The notes: a model not told the origin generated them from the sequence alone. Counted from the stretch's first letter, positions 23,415-33,078 are shown. The stretch is 45,964 nt of DNA from Coprothermobacter sp. (GCA_012842545.1 DUSQ01000062.1:1-45964); one strand, 5' to 3'. Numbers and translations: made by a program.

Positions 23415-24851
23415 ATGACGACACAGTACCATTACTTACCTCGTAAGAAGAAACGGGCCAGGTTTCCTTGGTTTTTACTATGGCTTTTATTGGCAGCTAT
23501 TGTTGCTCTTTATTTTTTTAGTCCCTGGAAGGTGAACGTATTGAATGAGCTTGTCGTCGTACCTGTTGTTGAAGGAGTACAGAAGAACTATCAAGCTTCT
23601 CTCAGAATAAGCGTGAACAAACCAGGCCTGGTGAGTGTAACCCTGGTTGACCAGGGTTCTGGAACCACTGCCACGGTGAGTCGTGATGTGTTTCTGGTTT
23701 GGAATGATAAGGATGTGACTGTTCCTTTCACAGTCGACGGGCCCTGTACGTTAAAGGCTGATGTGGGCTTTTTCCGCACTAGTACGATAATCGATGTGGG
23801 CCTGGGAGTTTCCTTAAAAGATGTTTATGTGATGGGGTCGTACTACCAGGGCAAAGTGAACCTTTACGAAAGACCAGAAGGCTATCCCACGTTTAAGGTT
23901 GTAGGAACTGCCACAGCTGAAGATGGCTACATTCCGCTCACCATATTGAAAAACTATGGTTTTGATGTGCAGGGTGATGCAACCTCTGTTTCCTGGGATT
24001 TAGATTCTGAAGTAAGGGTTACTCTTGATATTCAGAATAGTCAGATTCGTTTTCTATCGAAGAGATACAGCGACTTAAGTTATTCTTTACCCTTGGGTGG
24101 GACACTGGAACTTAGCGAGAACGGAGCAGTGAAAGGCGAGGGTGTAGTAATTCCCTTACCAGAGAGGGTTACTTCCGCACTTGGAGCCAAGACATTTCCT
24201 CAAGTCGGCCTTGTCTTGCATCGCGGTTATTTTACCGTTGAGGACAGCCCGGTCAGAATATTTGAGTACATTGACAAGTTTGGCACCTACCTCTTGGATA
24301 AAGCCACATTTGACAAAGACTCTCGCGCTCGTGAGGTTTACGGGCACGTGAACGCTTTAAAACTTAAAATGGAGGAAATGAGCAAAGATTTTTCAGAGGT
24401 TTGGCTAAAAGACCGAAAGGAGACTGAAGCACTTTTGGCTCAATTCGTGTCTCCAAGTGATAGGGCTTGTGAGCTTATCAGCCCCATACCCAATCCCATT
24501 GTTACCTCCTATTTTGGGGAACGCGAGCATCCCCTGTTGGGTACCACTGTGCTTCACAGTGGCATTGACATATTAGCCATGGCTGGTTATCCGGCACGAG
24601 CAGCTGGCGATGGCCAAGTCGTCTACACTGGTTATGGAACTCAATGGGGGTATTATGCTGTGCTGGAACATTCAGGTTGCGTAACAGTTTATGCTCACTT
24701 GCTCAGATTGCCGCAAAAGCAAGAATACGGTAAAGGAGAGGTCTTTGCATATACAGGAGCATCAGGTTTTGTTACAGGGCCTCATTTGCACTTTGAGGTA
24801 AGGATAGGTGGCAAGCCAATGGACCCGAGACCGTTCATTGGTATCAAATAA
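23415..24851 (+). CDS. M23 (LytM-type) metallopeptidase, membrane-anchored
   Basis: 478 residues. A basic N-terminal tip (PRKKKRARF) precedes one membrane helix (FLLWLLLAAIVALYFF). About 320 extracytoplasmic residues form beta-rich sequence plus a coiled segment (VNALKLKMEEMSKDFSEVWL) before the peptidase domain. The C-terminal domain has the zinc ligands HSGID (~380) and HLHFE (~457) and the family frame TSYFGEREHP, GDGQVVYTG, YAHL and YTGASG. The family cuts peptidoglycan crosslinks or activates amidases. No Shine-Dalgarno site precedes the ATG. Confidence 0.88.
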   Translation: MTTQYHYLPRKKKRARFPWFLLWLLLAAIVALYFFSPWKVNVLNELVVVPVVEGVQKNYQASLRISVNKPGLVSVTLVDQGSGTTATVSRDVFLVWNDKDVTVPFTVDGPCTLKADVGFFRTSTIIDVGLGVSLKDVYVMGSYYQGKVNLYERPEGYPTFKVVGTATAEDGYIPLTILKNYGFDVQGDATSVSWDLDSEVRVTLDIQNSQIRFLSKRYSDLSYSLPLGGTLELSENGAVKGEGVVIPLPERVTSALGAKTFPQVGLVLHRGYFTVEDSPVRIFEYIDKFGTYLLDKATFDKDSRAREVYGHVNALKLKMEEMSKDFSEVWLKDRKETEALLAQFVSPSDRACELISPIPNPIVTSYFGEREHPLLGTTVLHSGIDILAMAGYPARAAGDGQVVYTGYGTQWGYYAVLEHSGCVTVYAHLLRLPQKQEYGKGEVFAYTGASGFVTGPHLHFEVRIGGKPMDPRPFIGIK

Positions 24852-24865
24852 CGGGAGGGATGCAT

Positions 24866-26365
24866 GTGGGTTTTGAAGAGAAAATGCAGGAGATCAAAGG
24901 TTATCTGAGGCGTATCGAACTTTTGGGTAACGCCATGGGGGTTCTTAACTGGGATCTTGAAGTTAATGTTCCTCCTGGGGGAGTGAAGGGTAGAGCGGAA
25001 GTTCTGGGTTACTTGTCAGGTGAGATGTACAAGTTGATAACTGCACCGGAAGCAGGAGAATATATTGCGTGGCTTGAGCAGCAGGACCTTACTGACCCAA
25101 TCCATAAAGGCATGCTTCGTGAGATGAAGAAGAGTTATGAACGTTTGGTAAAAATTCCGGCTGATAGGTTTGTTGCTTTTTCCAGACTTACTTCAGAAGC
25201 TCAAGCTGTCTGGGCTGAATCCAGGAGAAGAAATGACTACGAAATGTTCAAGCCTTACCTCAAGCAAATCATGGATTTTGAGAAGGAATTCGTTGGCTAC
25301 CTGGGGTACAAGGAGAACAAATACGATACGTTGCTGGACCAATATGAGCCAGACATGACTACATCGATTTTGGACAAGGTTTTTGGTGAGCTTCGAGATA
25401 AACTGGTAGAGCTGCTCGCTGAACTGAGGGAGCGGGGTAAAGTACCCAATAACGACTTCCTAAAGGGGCATTACCCTGCTGACAAGCAAAAAGAACTAAA
25501 CAGAAGGGTTCTCGAGCTCATGGGATTCGATTTTAACCGAGGTAGAGTGGACATAAGTGCTCATCCATTCACTACGTCTTTCTTCAACGGGGATGTGCGT
25601 ATAACCAACCGTTACGATGAAGAGTATTTTCTGTCATCATTCTTTAGTGCCATGCACGAGGGAGGTCACGCTCTTTACGAACAGGATATTTCTGACGAAC
25701 TTTATGGTACCGGGCTTGCTACTGGTGTTTCCATGGGTATTCACGAATCACAGAGTAGATTCTACGAGAACATGATAGGACGGAGTAAGGGTTTCTGGGA
25801 ACATTTCTTCCCCAAAGTGGTTGAGGAATTTCCGAATCTTTCCGCTGCCAGTCCTGAAGATATGTACAAAGCAGTAAACACCGTGGAACCTTCTCTCATA
25901 CGTACAGAGGCAGATGAGCTGACCTATGCCATGCATATCATAATTCGCTATGAAATGGAAAGAGCCTTCATAAACGACGAAATAACAGTGGATGAAGCCC
26001 CGGAAGTTTGGAACGAGAAATATGAAAAGTATTTGGGCATACGTCCTAAGGATTACAGTAGTGGCATTTTGCAGGATACACACTGGTCTGGTGGTATGGT
26101 AGGTTACTTCCCGTCCTACGCCTTGGGCAACCTTTATGCGGCACAGTTCCTTAATACCATGAAGAAAGACCTTGATGTGGAAGGGCTCCTTAAAGAGGGT
26201 AATTTGGAACCCATTCATCAGTGGCTGAAGGAAAAAGTCCACAAGCACGGTGCCGTTTATACACCTTCTGAACTGGTAAAGATGGTTACGGGAGAGCCGC
26301 TTAATCCACAGTACTTTGTGGACTACTTATCAGAGAAACTCCGGGACGTATATAACGTGGATTGA
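24866..26365 (+). CDS. Thermostable carboxypeptidase, M32 family
   Basis: 499 residues from GTG 24866, which is 7 nt from GGGAGGG (24853-24859); the ATG at 24860 is too close to that site. The zinc motif HEGGH lies near residue 265 in FFSAMHEGGHALYEQ. Other M32 family stretches are GIHESQSRFYENMIGRS and IRTEADELTYAMHIIIRYE, both ligand or active-site regions in characterised members, and DTHWSGGMVGYFPSYALGN near the C-terminus. The enzyme is a soluble Co/Zn carboxypeptidase with broad specificity, suited to peptide use. It follows the M23 gene by only 14 nt and may share its transcript. Confidence 0.96.
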   Translation: MGFEEKMQEIKGYLRRIELLGNAMGVLNWDLEVNVPPGGVKGRAEVLGYLSGEMYKLITAPEAGEYIAWLEQQDLTDPIHKGMLREMKKSYERLVKIPADRFVAFSRLTSEAQAVWAESRRRNDYEMFKPYLKQIMDFEKEFVGYLGYKENKYDTLLDQYEPDMTTSILDKVFGELRDKLVELLAELRERGKVPNNDFLKGHYPADKQKELNRRVLELMGFDFNRGRVDISAHPFTTSFFNGDVRITNRYDEEYFLSSFFSAMHEGGHALYEQDISDELYGTGLATGVSMGIHESQSRFYENMIGRSKGFWEHFFPKVVEEFPNLSAASPEDMYKAVNTVEPSLIRTEADELTYAMHIIIRYEMERAFINDEITVDEAPEVWNEKYEKYLGIRPKDYSSGILQDTHWSGGMVGYFPSYALGNLYAAQFLNTMKKDLDVEGLLKEGNLEPIHQWLKEKVHKHGAVYTPSELVKMVTGEPLNPQYFVDYLSEKLRDVYNVD

Positions 26366-26386
26366 ACTTAACACAAAGCAGTAGGT

Positions 26387-26431
26387 AAAAAGCCTCGAGG
26401 TCTTTTAATTCTTCGTGCCTCGAGGCTTTTT
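26387..26431. terminator. Bidirectional intrinsic terminator
   Basis: AAAAAGCCTCGAGG (26387-26400) pairs perfectly with CCTCGAGGCTTTTT (26418-26431) around a 17-nt loop, with A/T runs at both stem bases. It separates the converging M32 peptidase and PBP1A genes. Confidence 0.88.
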
Positions 26432-26448
26432 TAAGCAGAGCTACGTAT

Positions 26449-28812
26449 TTACCCCTGTTTCTCAAAATCTAACTGATCACCTTCAGAAATTGGGGCGCCA
26501 GTTGTACTCGTGTTTGGAATAATGGGTGGAATGGTTGGCGTGGTTGGCGTTATTGTGGGACCTTCCGTGGGTGGAACTATGGGGCTTACCTCCGTAGGTG
26601 TTTCTTCTGGTTCTTCGGGCGGCGGTTCTTCCTCAGGAGGTGTTTCTGGTACTACTTCACATTCTTCAGTGGGTGGTTCCTTTTTCGTGGGAACTGGCCA
26701 CAAAACCTTCACTGGCTGGAAACTGGAACAGTTCACATTATATGTTACTGTCAGATCTGCATTAAGAGAAAGCGTCTTCCAACTTATCGGTGATGTTTGC
26801 AAAGGAACAGCTTCAGGTTTTGTAATACTGGTAACAGGTTTTTGGCTACCTCCACCTAGTAGCTCAGAATCCTGGAAATTGACAGTCACGTTTACTATGT
26901 CTTTGGGCTTGTTCATCGGTGGCCCCACAGGTATAAGTTTGGCTTTAAAAAGATCACGCGCGGTGTATCCCCATAGCCACATACCAGGGTGTTTCGTCGT
27001 CATGTTCTTGTACGCTCCCTTTACTTCTGGGATGTCCATGTCAATACCTACCGTGAGAGCGTATACGAAATTAGTGGAATAGCCCACATACCAAGAATCT
27101 TTCCAAGAACTGGTTGTTCCGCTTTTACCTCCTAAGAATCTGCCGTCAACAGCAGCCTTAGGTGTGTAGGCGTTGCCCATGAACATGCTGTGGAGCATGT
27201 CACTCATTACATAGGCTGTAGATTCATCAATAACCCTGTATTTCCAAGGACTCTGTTTGTAAATTGTGACCCCTACGCTGTTCTTCACTTCTTTTATAAA
27301 GACAGGTTCCACAGCGTACCCACCGTTAGCGAAGGGTGCATATGAAAGTGCCAGATTCAGTGGACTGATTTCATTTACGCCAATGGCTGTACTTGGTACC
27401 AGTCGCACTTCTTCAGTGATTCCAAATTTTTTTGCGTAATACTGCACAGCATCTATGCCTACCAAGAGAGCTGTTTTAACAGCGGCAATGTTTGATGACC
27501 GAACAATGGCTTCTCGTACAGTAATTTGACCCCACCATGTGTTGTTAAATTCATGTGGGCTCCAGGTGTCACCTGGTACGGGTACCTTAATTGGCTCAGA
27601 CACCCACGTGTCAAACGGTGTAAGCATGTTCATGTGAACAGCTGCTGCGTACTCAATTGGTTTAAAGGAAGATCCAGTTGAACGAGGAGCCATGGCTCTG
27701 TTGTATTGAGTTTCAGAATATTTTCTGCCACCTACCATGGCAAGTATTTCGCCATTTCTTGGGTCTATTATGATCGCACCCGGTTGCGGTTGCCTTACAC
27801 CTTTCTCATCCAAAACCACTGTTCCGGTGATTGATTTGTCACGTTCGTCCAAGTATTTTTCTATGGAGCTTTGCAGACCTTCGATGAGTTTTACGTCAAA
27901 GGTGGTGTAAACGGATAGTCCACCGCTGAACGTGAGATCTGTGCCAAAGTTGCTGACCAAGAAGTTCTTGATAAAATCAAGTGCATAGCCTTTAGCATCT
28001 AGTTCCACCAAAGAGGTCTGGGAAAGCTCAATAGGTTGGTTCTTTGCTTCTTCGTACTCTTCCTGCGTTATGGCTCCAATGGATAACAACTTGTTTAAAA
28101 CAACGTTTCTGCCATTTATTGCAGCTTCCAGGTTACTTGTTGGCGCACGCACAGAAGGCGCGGGTAAAATACCCGCCAGCAAAGCAAGTTCTGACAATGT
28201 TAGCTCGCTGGTGTGCTTGCCAAAATAGTGCTGAGCAGCAGTCTCTACACCATGGCATCCATCGCCAAAATAAACCATGTTCAAGTAAAGTTCCAGTATT
28301 TGATCTTTGGTGTACCTCTGTTCCAATCTATAAGCGAGTACAAATTCCTTTAGTTTTCTATCCATGGATGTTTCCATGCCTAGGTTGAACATGACACGAG
28401 CTAACTGCTGGGTTATAGTGCTTCCACCTTGCTGTATAGATCCATGCATGAGGTTGGTCAAGGCTGCTCTTACGATACCTACCCAGTCTACTGGGCCATG
28501 ATTGTAAAACCTGTGGTCTTCCGATCCCACAAATACGGTCTTTACCAGGGGGCCCATTTCTTCTAAGGAAACATATTTGTAAGGAGCGCTACTACCTAAA
28601 TAGCCCAGTACTATGCCATTACGATCGTATACAATACTGGGTTCCTGTATGTCTAACTTTACTTCGTCAGGTTGGGGCAAATCAGCTGCCAATGTTCTAA
28701 TGACGTTCACTGCATAAACCGCTATCGCTGACGCGATTATGGCGAAGATAAGAAGGATTACTCCAAAAACCCTTGCCCACCTAATACGGCGCTTATTCTT
28801 TGATTTAGCCAT
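26449..28812 (-). CDS. Penicillin-binding protein 1A family (class A, glycosyltransferase/transpeptidase)
   Basis: 787 residues. A short basic cytoplasmic tail and one membrane helix (VILLIFAIIASAIAVYAV) lead into a GT51 glycosyltransferase domain: SEDHRFYNHG with the catalytic Glu, GGSTITQQL, KEFVLAYRLEQRYTKDQILE, NMVYFGDGCHGVETAA. The transpeptidase domain has S-x-x-K in STGSSFKP, S-x-N in RSSNIAAVKT and the KSGTT triad (GGKSGTTSSWKD). It polymerises and crosslinks peptidoglycan outside the membrane. The C-terminal ~70 residues are a Glu/Pro then Thr/Pro-rich low-complexity tail, probably a wall-spanning linker. The ATG has no Shine-Dalgarno site; TATAAT is 11 nt upstream. Confidence 0.93.
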   Translation of the reverse strand: MAKSKNKRRIRWARVFGVILLIFAIIASAIAVYAVNVIRTLAADLPQPDEVKLDIQEPSIVYDRNGIVLGYLGSSAPYKYVSLEEMGPLVKTVFVGSEDHRFYNHGPVDWVGIVRAALTNLMHGSIQQGGSTITQQLARVMFNLGMETSMDRKLKEFVLAYRLEQRYTKDQILELYLNMVYFGDGCHGVETAAQHYFGKHTSELTLSELALLAGILPAPSVRAPTSNLEAAINGRNVVLNKLLSIGAITQEEYEEAKNQPIELSQTSLVELDAKGYALDFIKNFLVSNFGTDLTFSGGLSVYTTFDVKLIEGLQSSIEKYLDERDKSITGTVVLDEKGVRQPQPGAIIIDPRNGEILAMVGGRKYSETQYNRAMAPRSTGSSFKPIEYAAAVHMNMLTPFDTWVSEPIKVPVPGDTWSPHEFNNTWWGQITVREAIVRSSNIAAVKTALLVGIDAVQYYAKKFGITEEVRLVPSTAIGVNEISPLNLALSYAPFANGGYAVEPVFIKEVKNSVGVTIYKQSPWKYRVIDESTAYVMSDMLHSMFMGNAYTPKAAVDGRFLGGKSGTTSSWKDSWYVGYSTNFVYALTVGIDMDIPEVKGAYKNMTTKHPGMWLWGYTARDLFKAKLIPVGPPMNKPKDIVNVTVNFQDSELLGGGSQKPVTSITKPEAVPLQTSPISWKTLSLNADLTVTYNVNCSSFQPVKVLWPVPTKKEPPTEECEVVPETPPEEEPPPEEPEETPTEVSPIVPPTEGPTITPTTPTIPPIIPNTSTTGAPISEGDQLDFEKQG

Positions 28813-28823
28813 AGTAGAATAAC

Positions 28824-28831
28824 ATTATAAC
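28824..28831. promoter_or_regulatory. Overlapping divergent -10 elements between pbp1A and tyrS
   Basis: The minus strand reads TATAAT (28829-28824), 11 nt before the PBP start. The plus strand reads TATAAC (28826-28831), 28 nt before the TTG of tyrS, with a ribosome site in between. The 47-bp gap is too short for a T-box, and no T-box motif is seen. Confidence 0.45.
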
Positions 28832-28859
28832 GCACTTCACAACAGGAGGTTTTCTCAAA

Positions 28860-30056
28860 TTGGACATATCAAAGCAGGTTGAAATCCTTAAAAAGAATGT
28901 GGTTGATCTTATCACTGAAGAAGACCTAAAAAGCAAGCTGGAAAAGGCAAAAGCAGAAGGACGACCTTTGAGGGTAAAGTTGGGTGCAGATCCTTCGGCC
29001 CCTGATCTGCATTTGGGTCATTTAGTGGTCTTACGAAAACTGCGACAGTTCCAGGAATTCGGGCATCGCATTGTTTTTATTATTGGTGATTTCACTGCCT
29101 GCATAGGGGACCCCACAGGTAGAAACAAGACCAGACCGCCCCTTACTGAGGAGGAAGTAAGAAAGAACGCTGAAACATACCGGGAACAAGTTTTCAAAGT
29201 TCTTGATCCAGAATTGGTGGACATAAAGTTCAACAGTGAATGGAACGCACCATTGAGTGCGCGCGATGTCATACTGAATTTGGCTTCGCGTTACACAGTG
29301 GCTAAGCTTTTGGAAAGAGACGACTTCAACATGAGGTACAAAAGCGGTATTCCCATTTATGTGCACGAGCTTCTGTATCCTCTGTTCCAGGCTTATGATT
29401 CTGTTGCTATCAGAGCCGATGTAGAACTAGGTGGTACAGATCAGGTTTTTAACCTACTGGTTGGACGGGACCTTCAGCAAAGTCATGGGCAGGAGCCTCA
29501 AGTTGTAATGACGCTGCCACTACTTGTGGGGCTTGACGGGGAAAAGAAAATGTCAAAATCCTTGGGGAATTACGTCGCATTTAACGATCCGCCCAAGGAC
29601 ATGTTTGGCAAGCTAATGAGTATTCCGGACGATCTCATGCCCAGCTACTTTAATTTACTTACTGACTATTCTGAAGAAGAGATTAAGAGAATACTGTCTG
29701 GACATCCACGAGATGCAAAGCTGAAACTTGCATGGACCATAACGTCATTCTTTTATGGTGAGGAAGAAGCCACATATCAGCAGGAAGAATTCCTAAGAGT
29801 TTTCTCGCGTCGTGAGCTTCCTGAATACATGGATGCATATGAAATTGAAACGTTATATAATGAAGGAGTGGAAACAATAACAGACCTTTTGGTATTCATC
29901 GGTGCCGCGTCCAGCAGAAGTGAGGCAAAGCGATTAGTAGCAGGAGGAGGCGTACAGCTCAATGACACCAGAGTTGATGATCCCATGGCTCCCCTGCAGC
30001 TCACACCTGGAAGTGTGCTTCGGGTAGGCAAAAGAAAGTTTTTCAAATTTGTTTAG
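28860..30056 (+). CDS. tyrS: Tyrosyl-tRNA synthetase
   Basis: 398 residues, class I synthetase. The ATP site signatures are HLGH (51-54, in APDLHLGHLVVLRKL) and KMSKS (in GEKKMSKSLGN). The VELGGTDQVFNLLVGRDL stretch is typical of the TyrRS group that resembles B. subtilis TyrZ. The C-terminal ~65 residues form an S4 RNA-binding domain (SRSEAKRLVAGGGVQLNDTRV) that contacts tRNA. The start is TTG with CAGGAGGT at 28843-28850. The por operon begins right behind it, so it may be co-transcribed with porG. Confidence 0.96.
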   Translation: MDISKQVEILKKNVVDLITEEDLKSKLEKAKAEGRPLRVKLGADPSAPDLHLGHLVVLRKLRQFQEFGHRIVFIIGDFTACIGDPTGRNKTRPPLTEEEVRKNAETYREQVFKVLDPELVDIKFNSEWNAPLSARDVILNLASRYTVAKLLERDDFNMRYKSGIPIYVHELLYPLFQAYDSVAIRADVELGGTDQVFNLLVGRDLQQSHGQEPQVVMTLPLLVGLDGEKKMSKSLGNYVAFNDPPKDMFGKLMSIPDDLMPSYFNLLTDYSEEEIKRILSGHPRDAKLKLAWTITSFFYGEEEATYQQEEFLRVFSRRELPEYMDAYEIETLYNEGVETITDLLVFIGAASSRSEAKRLVAGGGVQLNDTRVDDPMAPLQLTPGSVLRVGKRKFFKFV

Positions 30057-30065
30057 GAGGTGACT

Positions 30066-30632
30066 GTGTTGTTAGAGATTAGATGGCACGGACGTGCGGG
30101 ACAAGGTGTGAAGACTGCCGCATATTTGCTAGCAGAAGCTGCCATGGATACAGGTAAGTACATACAAGCTTTTCCAGAATACGGTGCTGAAAGATCAGGT
30201 GCTCCCATTGCCGCATTTACAAGAATTGGCGATGAGCCCATCAGAATTCATTATGGTATTCGAACTCCGGATGTTGTGGTAGTAGTGGACGAATCACTCA
30301 TAGGCGCCATGGATGTGACTTCTGGCTTGAAAGAAAATGGGATTTTACTTGTTAACAGCAACCAATCTCCTGAAATCTACAGGCAGAAACTCCCTTCATT
30401 TCATGGGAAGATTGCTACCGTAGATGCAACGCAAATAGCATTGGACTGCATCGGCCGACCCATACCAAACATTCCCATCATGGGTGCTCTCATTAAAGCT
30501 TCCGGAATCGTTTCTTTGGAAGATTTGGAGCCCAGGCTTCGCCATAAATTCAGTGCAAAGTTCAGTGAGCAGGTAGTAGAGGGGAACGTAAAAGCACTGA
30601 AGCGGGGTTACGAGGAGGTGAAAATACTGTGA
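30066..30632 (+). CDS. porG: 2-oxoacid:ferredoxin oxidoreductase, gamma subunit
   Basis: 188 residues. The N-terminal EIRWHGRAGQGVKTAAYLLA and QAFPEYGAERSGAPIAAF are diagnostic for the gamma subunit of pyruvate/2-oxoacid:ferredoxin oxidoreductases, a domain that contributes to the CoA-dependent reaction. The start is GTG 30066 or TTG 30069, after AGGAGG (30055-30060) that overlaps the tyrS stop. With the next three genes it forms the order G-D-A-B seen in Thermotoga and archaeal enzymes. The complex converts pyruvate (or branched-chain 2-oxoacids) and CoA to acyl-CoA, CO2 and reduced ferredoxin. Confidence 0.92.
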   Translation: MLLEIRWHGRAGQGVKTAAYLLAEAAMDTGKYIQAFPEYGAERSGAPIAAFTRIGDEPIRIHYGIRTPDVVVVVDESLIGAMDVTSGLKENGILLVNSNQSPEIYRQKLPSFHGKIATVDATQIALDCIGRPIPNIPIMGALIKASGIVSLEDLEPRLRHKFSAKFSEQVVEGNVKALKRGYEEVKIL

Positions 30633-30913
30633 ATGAGCAGAAATGGAATGAACTTCCAGAAGGTGTGATTGTTCCTGAAGGCGGAAATTCTCAGGATGTT
30701 TACATAGTTGAGGGGTGGAGAACGTTTAAGCCTGTCGTTAATCTCGAAAAATGCACGCATTGCATGACTTGCTGGGTTATGTGCCCAGACAATGCAGTGA
30801 ACGTTAAGGGTGGAAAAATGCTTGGATTCGATTACCTGGCTTGCAAGGGCTGCGGCGTTTGCGCAGAGGTATGTCCAGTGAAGGTAATCGAGATGGTGAA
30901 GGAGGAGCGATAA
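30629..30913 (+). CDS. porD: 2-oxoacid:ferredoxin oxidoreductase, delta (ferredoxin) subunit
   Basis: 94 residues with two C-X2-C-X2-C-X3-C-type clusters, CTHCMTCWVMCPD and CKGCGVCAEVCPV, the two [4Fe-4S] centres that carry electrons from TPP toward external ferredoxin. The N-terminal WNELPEGVIVPEGGNSQD and EGWRTFKPV stretches match delta subunits rather than free ferredoxins. Its GTG overlaps the porG stop by 4 nt, with GAGGAGGTGA upstream. Confidence 0.93.
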   Translation: MNEQKWNELPEGVIVPEGGNSQDVYIVEGWRTFKPVVNLEKCTHCMTCWVMCPDNAVNVKGGKMLGFDYLACKGCGVCAEVCPVKVIEMVKEER

Positions 30914-30915
30914 CC

Positions 30916-32094
30916 ATGAAGGTAGCTTTAGAAACCAACCAACTCATTGCCTTGGCAATGAAACAGATCGAGCCACATGTGGTTGCGGCATATCCTATCA
31001 CTCCTTCCACTGAAGTTGTCCAAGAGTTTTCTCAGTACGTAGCTAACGGTGACGTTAAAACTGAATTTGTACCCGTAGAGAGTGAGCACTCTGCAATGTC
31101 TGCGTGTTTAGCTGCGTCGCTTTCTGGTGCTCGTGTCATGACGGCAACAGCATCTCAAGGGCTGGCTTTCATGTGGGAAATGCTTCACATCGCTGCAGCT
31201 TCCAGGGCTCCCATCGTCACCATAGTGGCTAACCGTGCACTCAGTGCGCCTATTAACATTCATGGTGATCATGCTGATGCTATGGGCGCCAGAGATACCG
31301 GATGGTTACAGCTTTGGGCTGAGACTGCTCAGGAAGCTTATGATAATACCATCCAGGCCATAAAGATTGCTGAGGATCCCAGGGTTCGTTTTCCCATGTT
31401 GGTGAACTACGATGGTTTTACCACGTCACACGCAGTAGAAACCGTGGAAATACTTGAAGATGAACAGGTGAGGAGTTTCTTGGGTGCTGCTCCTAAGCCA
31501 AAGTACAGCTTGCTGGACACTGAAAACCCTGCCAGTTTTGGTGTATTGGCATTGCAGGACTACTACATGGAGTTTAGGAGAGCACAAGCAGAAGCTTACA
31601 AAAACGTGAAGGATGTGGTTTTGGAAGTGGCAGAGGATTATGCTAAGCTAACAGGTCGTAAATACGGCATACTGGAGGAGTACAGGCTGGACGATGCAGA
31701 TGTTGTTCTTGTTGCCATGAACAGTGCTGCGGGTACAGCCAAGGAGACTGTTGACTACCTGCGTAAGCAAGGTAAGAAAGTTGGAGTTTTGAAGATAAGA
31801 CTATTTAGACCGTTCCCCGTGGAAGAGATTCGCTGTGCCTTGGGTAATGCGAAATCGGTTGTAGTCATGGACAGAGCGTACACTTACGGTGGTCCATCGG
31901 GTCCATTATTCGAGGAGATAGCAACTGCTCTGGTTAATGAGACCAATAAGCCATTGCTTGGCAACGTGATCGCCGGTTTGGGCGGAAGAGATATCACCAT
32001 GGAAGACATTGAACACGTTTTCGACCTTGGCTTCAAGGCTTTGGAGAAAGGTAACTTCGAGCCCTTGGTTAGCTGGGTCGGAGTAAGGGAGTGA
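30916..32094 (+). CDS. porA: 2-oxoacid:ferredoxin oxidoreductase, alpha subunit
   Basis: 392 residues from ATG 30916, chosen because GGAGGAG lies 7 nt upstream and the family N-terminus aligns (LETNQLIALAMKQIEPHVVA). YPITPSTEVV with EFVPVESEHSAMSA is the pyrimidine-binding part of the TPP site; the Glu and the TASQGLAFMWEMLHIAAASR helix are conserved. The C-terminal transketolase-like half contains GVLKIRLFRPFPVEEIR. The 2-nt gap from porD and 7-nt gap to porB show a single operon. Confidence 0.95.
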   Translation: MKVALETNQLIALAMKQIEPHVVAAYPITPSTEVVQEFSQYVANGDVKTEFVPVESEHSAMSACLAASLSGARVMTATASQGLAFMWEMLHIAAASRAPIVTIVANRALSAPINIHGDHADAMGARDTGWLQLWAETAQEAYDNTIQAIKIAEDPRVRFPMLVNYDGFTTSHAVETVEILEDEQVRSFLGAAPKPKYSLLDTENPASFGVLALQDYYMEFRRAQAEAYKNVKDVVLEVAEDYAKLTGRKYGILEEYRLDDADVVLVAMNSAAGTAKETVDYLRKQGKKVGVLKIRLFRPFPVEEIRCALGNAKSVVVMDRAYTYGGPSGPLFEEIATALVNETNKPLLGNVIAGLGGRDITMEDIEHVFDLGFKALEKGNFEPLVSWVGVRE

Positions 32095-32101
32095 TGAGAG
32101 C

Positions 32102-33049
32102 ATGGCGGTGATAAATATAAAGAGTCTCACTGATTTGGGGCCGCGTTTCGTAGGTGGCCATCGTCTGTGCGCTGGCTGTAACGAGGGAACCATTGTTCGT
32201 CAGGTTTTGCTAGCCGCGCACGAATACGAAGTCGTTGCATTGAACGCTACTGGTTGTTTGGAAGTAACCACTTCAGTTTATCCTTACACCTCTTGGAATG
32301 TGCCTTGGCTTCATGAAGCTTTTGAGAATGTAGCTGCGGCAGCCAGCGGTGCAGAGGCTGCTTACAAAGCGCTAAAGCGTTTTGGGGAAATTCCTGAAGA
32401 TAAGCAGATAAAGTTCATTGCTTTTGCTGGTGACGGAGGAACCTACGATATTGGCCTTCAAGCTTTGTCAGGTGCTTTGGAAAGGGGCCACAGCTTCCTG
32501 TATGTGCTTCTAGATAACGAAGCCTACATGAACACAGGAATTCAAAGGTCTTCTTCAACACCCAAGTTCGCTTGGACAACCACATCTCCTGTGGGTGACG
32601 TAAGTCCTGGGAAAACGCAGCCTAAGAAGAACATTGTGGAGATTGTTGCTGCTCATGGTGTCCCTTATGTGGCCACTGCATCTCCAAGCCACTATGTGGA
32701 CCTAATGACCAAGGTTCAGAAAGCTCTGAGTTATGATGGTCCCACGTTCTTGGCTGTGTACTCTAACTGCAACAGAGGACACAGAAATGATACAGCTGTT
32801 TCCATAAAGGTGGCTAGAATGGCCGTGGAAACAAACTATTGGCCACTGTACGAGATTGAAGAGGGCAAATACAAAATAACCTATAGGCCTCGTAAGCCCC
32901 AGCCCATCGAGGAGTGGTTAAAGCTTCAGGGACGTTTCTCCCATCTAATGAAACCTGAAAATCAAGATAAGGTAAAAGAACTCCAAGATTGGGTTAATAG
33001 CAAGTGGGAACTGTTACAAAAGAAGGAAGAGTTCAGTAAGACTTTGTAG
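32102..33049 (+). CDS. porB: 2-oxoacid:ferredoxin oxidoreductase, beta subunit
   Basis: 315 residues, the TPP-diphosphate-binding subunit: GDGGTYDIGLQALSGALERG with the Mg/TPP motif, then LLDNEAYMNTGIQRS. Four cysteines fit the proximal [4Fe-4S] cluster: Cys23 and Cys26 (LCAGCNEG), Cys52 (TGCLEV) and one in YSNCNRGH. The TSPVG region and long C-terminus match pyruvate synthase beta chains. Substrate preference (pyruvate or 2-oxoisovalerate) cannot be fixed from this; pyruvate is most likely in a fermenter with a single copy in view. Confidence 0.95.
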   Translation: MAVINIKSLTDLGPRFVGGHRLCAGCNEGTIVRQVLLAAHEYEVVALNATGCLEVTTSVYPYTSWNVPWLHEAFENVAAAASGAEAAYKALKRFGEIPEDKQIKFIAFAGDGGTYDIGLQALSGALERGHSFLYVLLDNEAYMNTGIQRSSSTPKFAWTTTSPVGDVSPGKTQPKKNIVEIVAAHGVPYVATASPSHYVDLMTKVQKALSYDGPTFLAVYSNCNRGHRNDTAVSIKVARMAVETNYWPLYEIEEGKYKITYRPRKPQPIEEWLKLQGRFSHLMKPENQDKVKELQDWVNSKWELLQKKEEFSKTL

Positions 33050-33078
33050 CCCCGTTGAAATCAAGGTCTTAGCAGTTT

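Noticed and set aside
26510..27082. 190-codon plus-strand ORF opposite the end of the PBP gene
   Set aside because: It is the antisense of the Pro/Thr/Glu-rich tail and transpeptidase end and has low-complexity Gly/Val/Ser composition and no ribosome site.
28813..28859. A T-box riboswitch controlling tyrS
   Set aside because: The upstream gap is 47 bp and lacks a specifier stem, the T-box sequence and a terminator/antiterminator.
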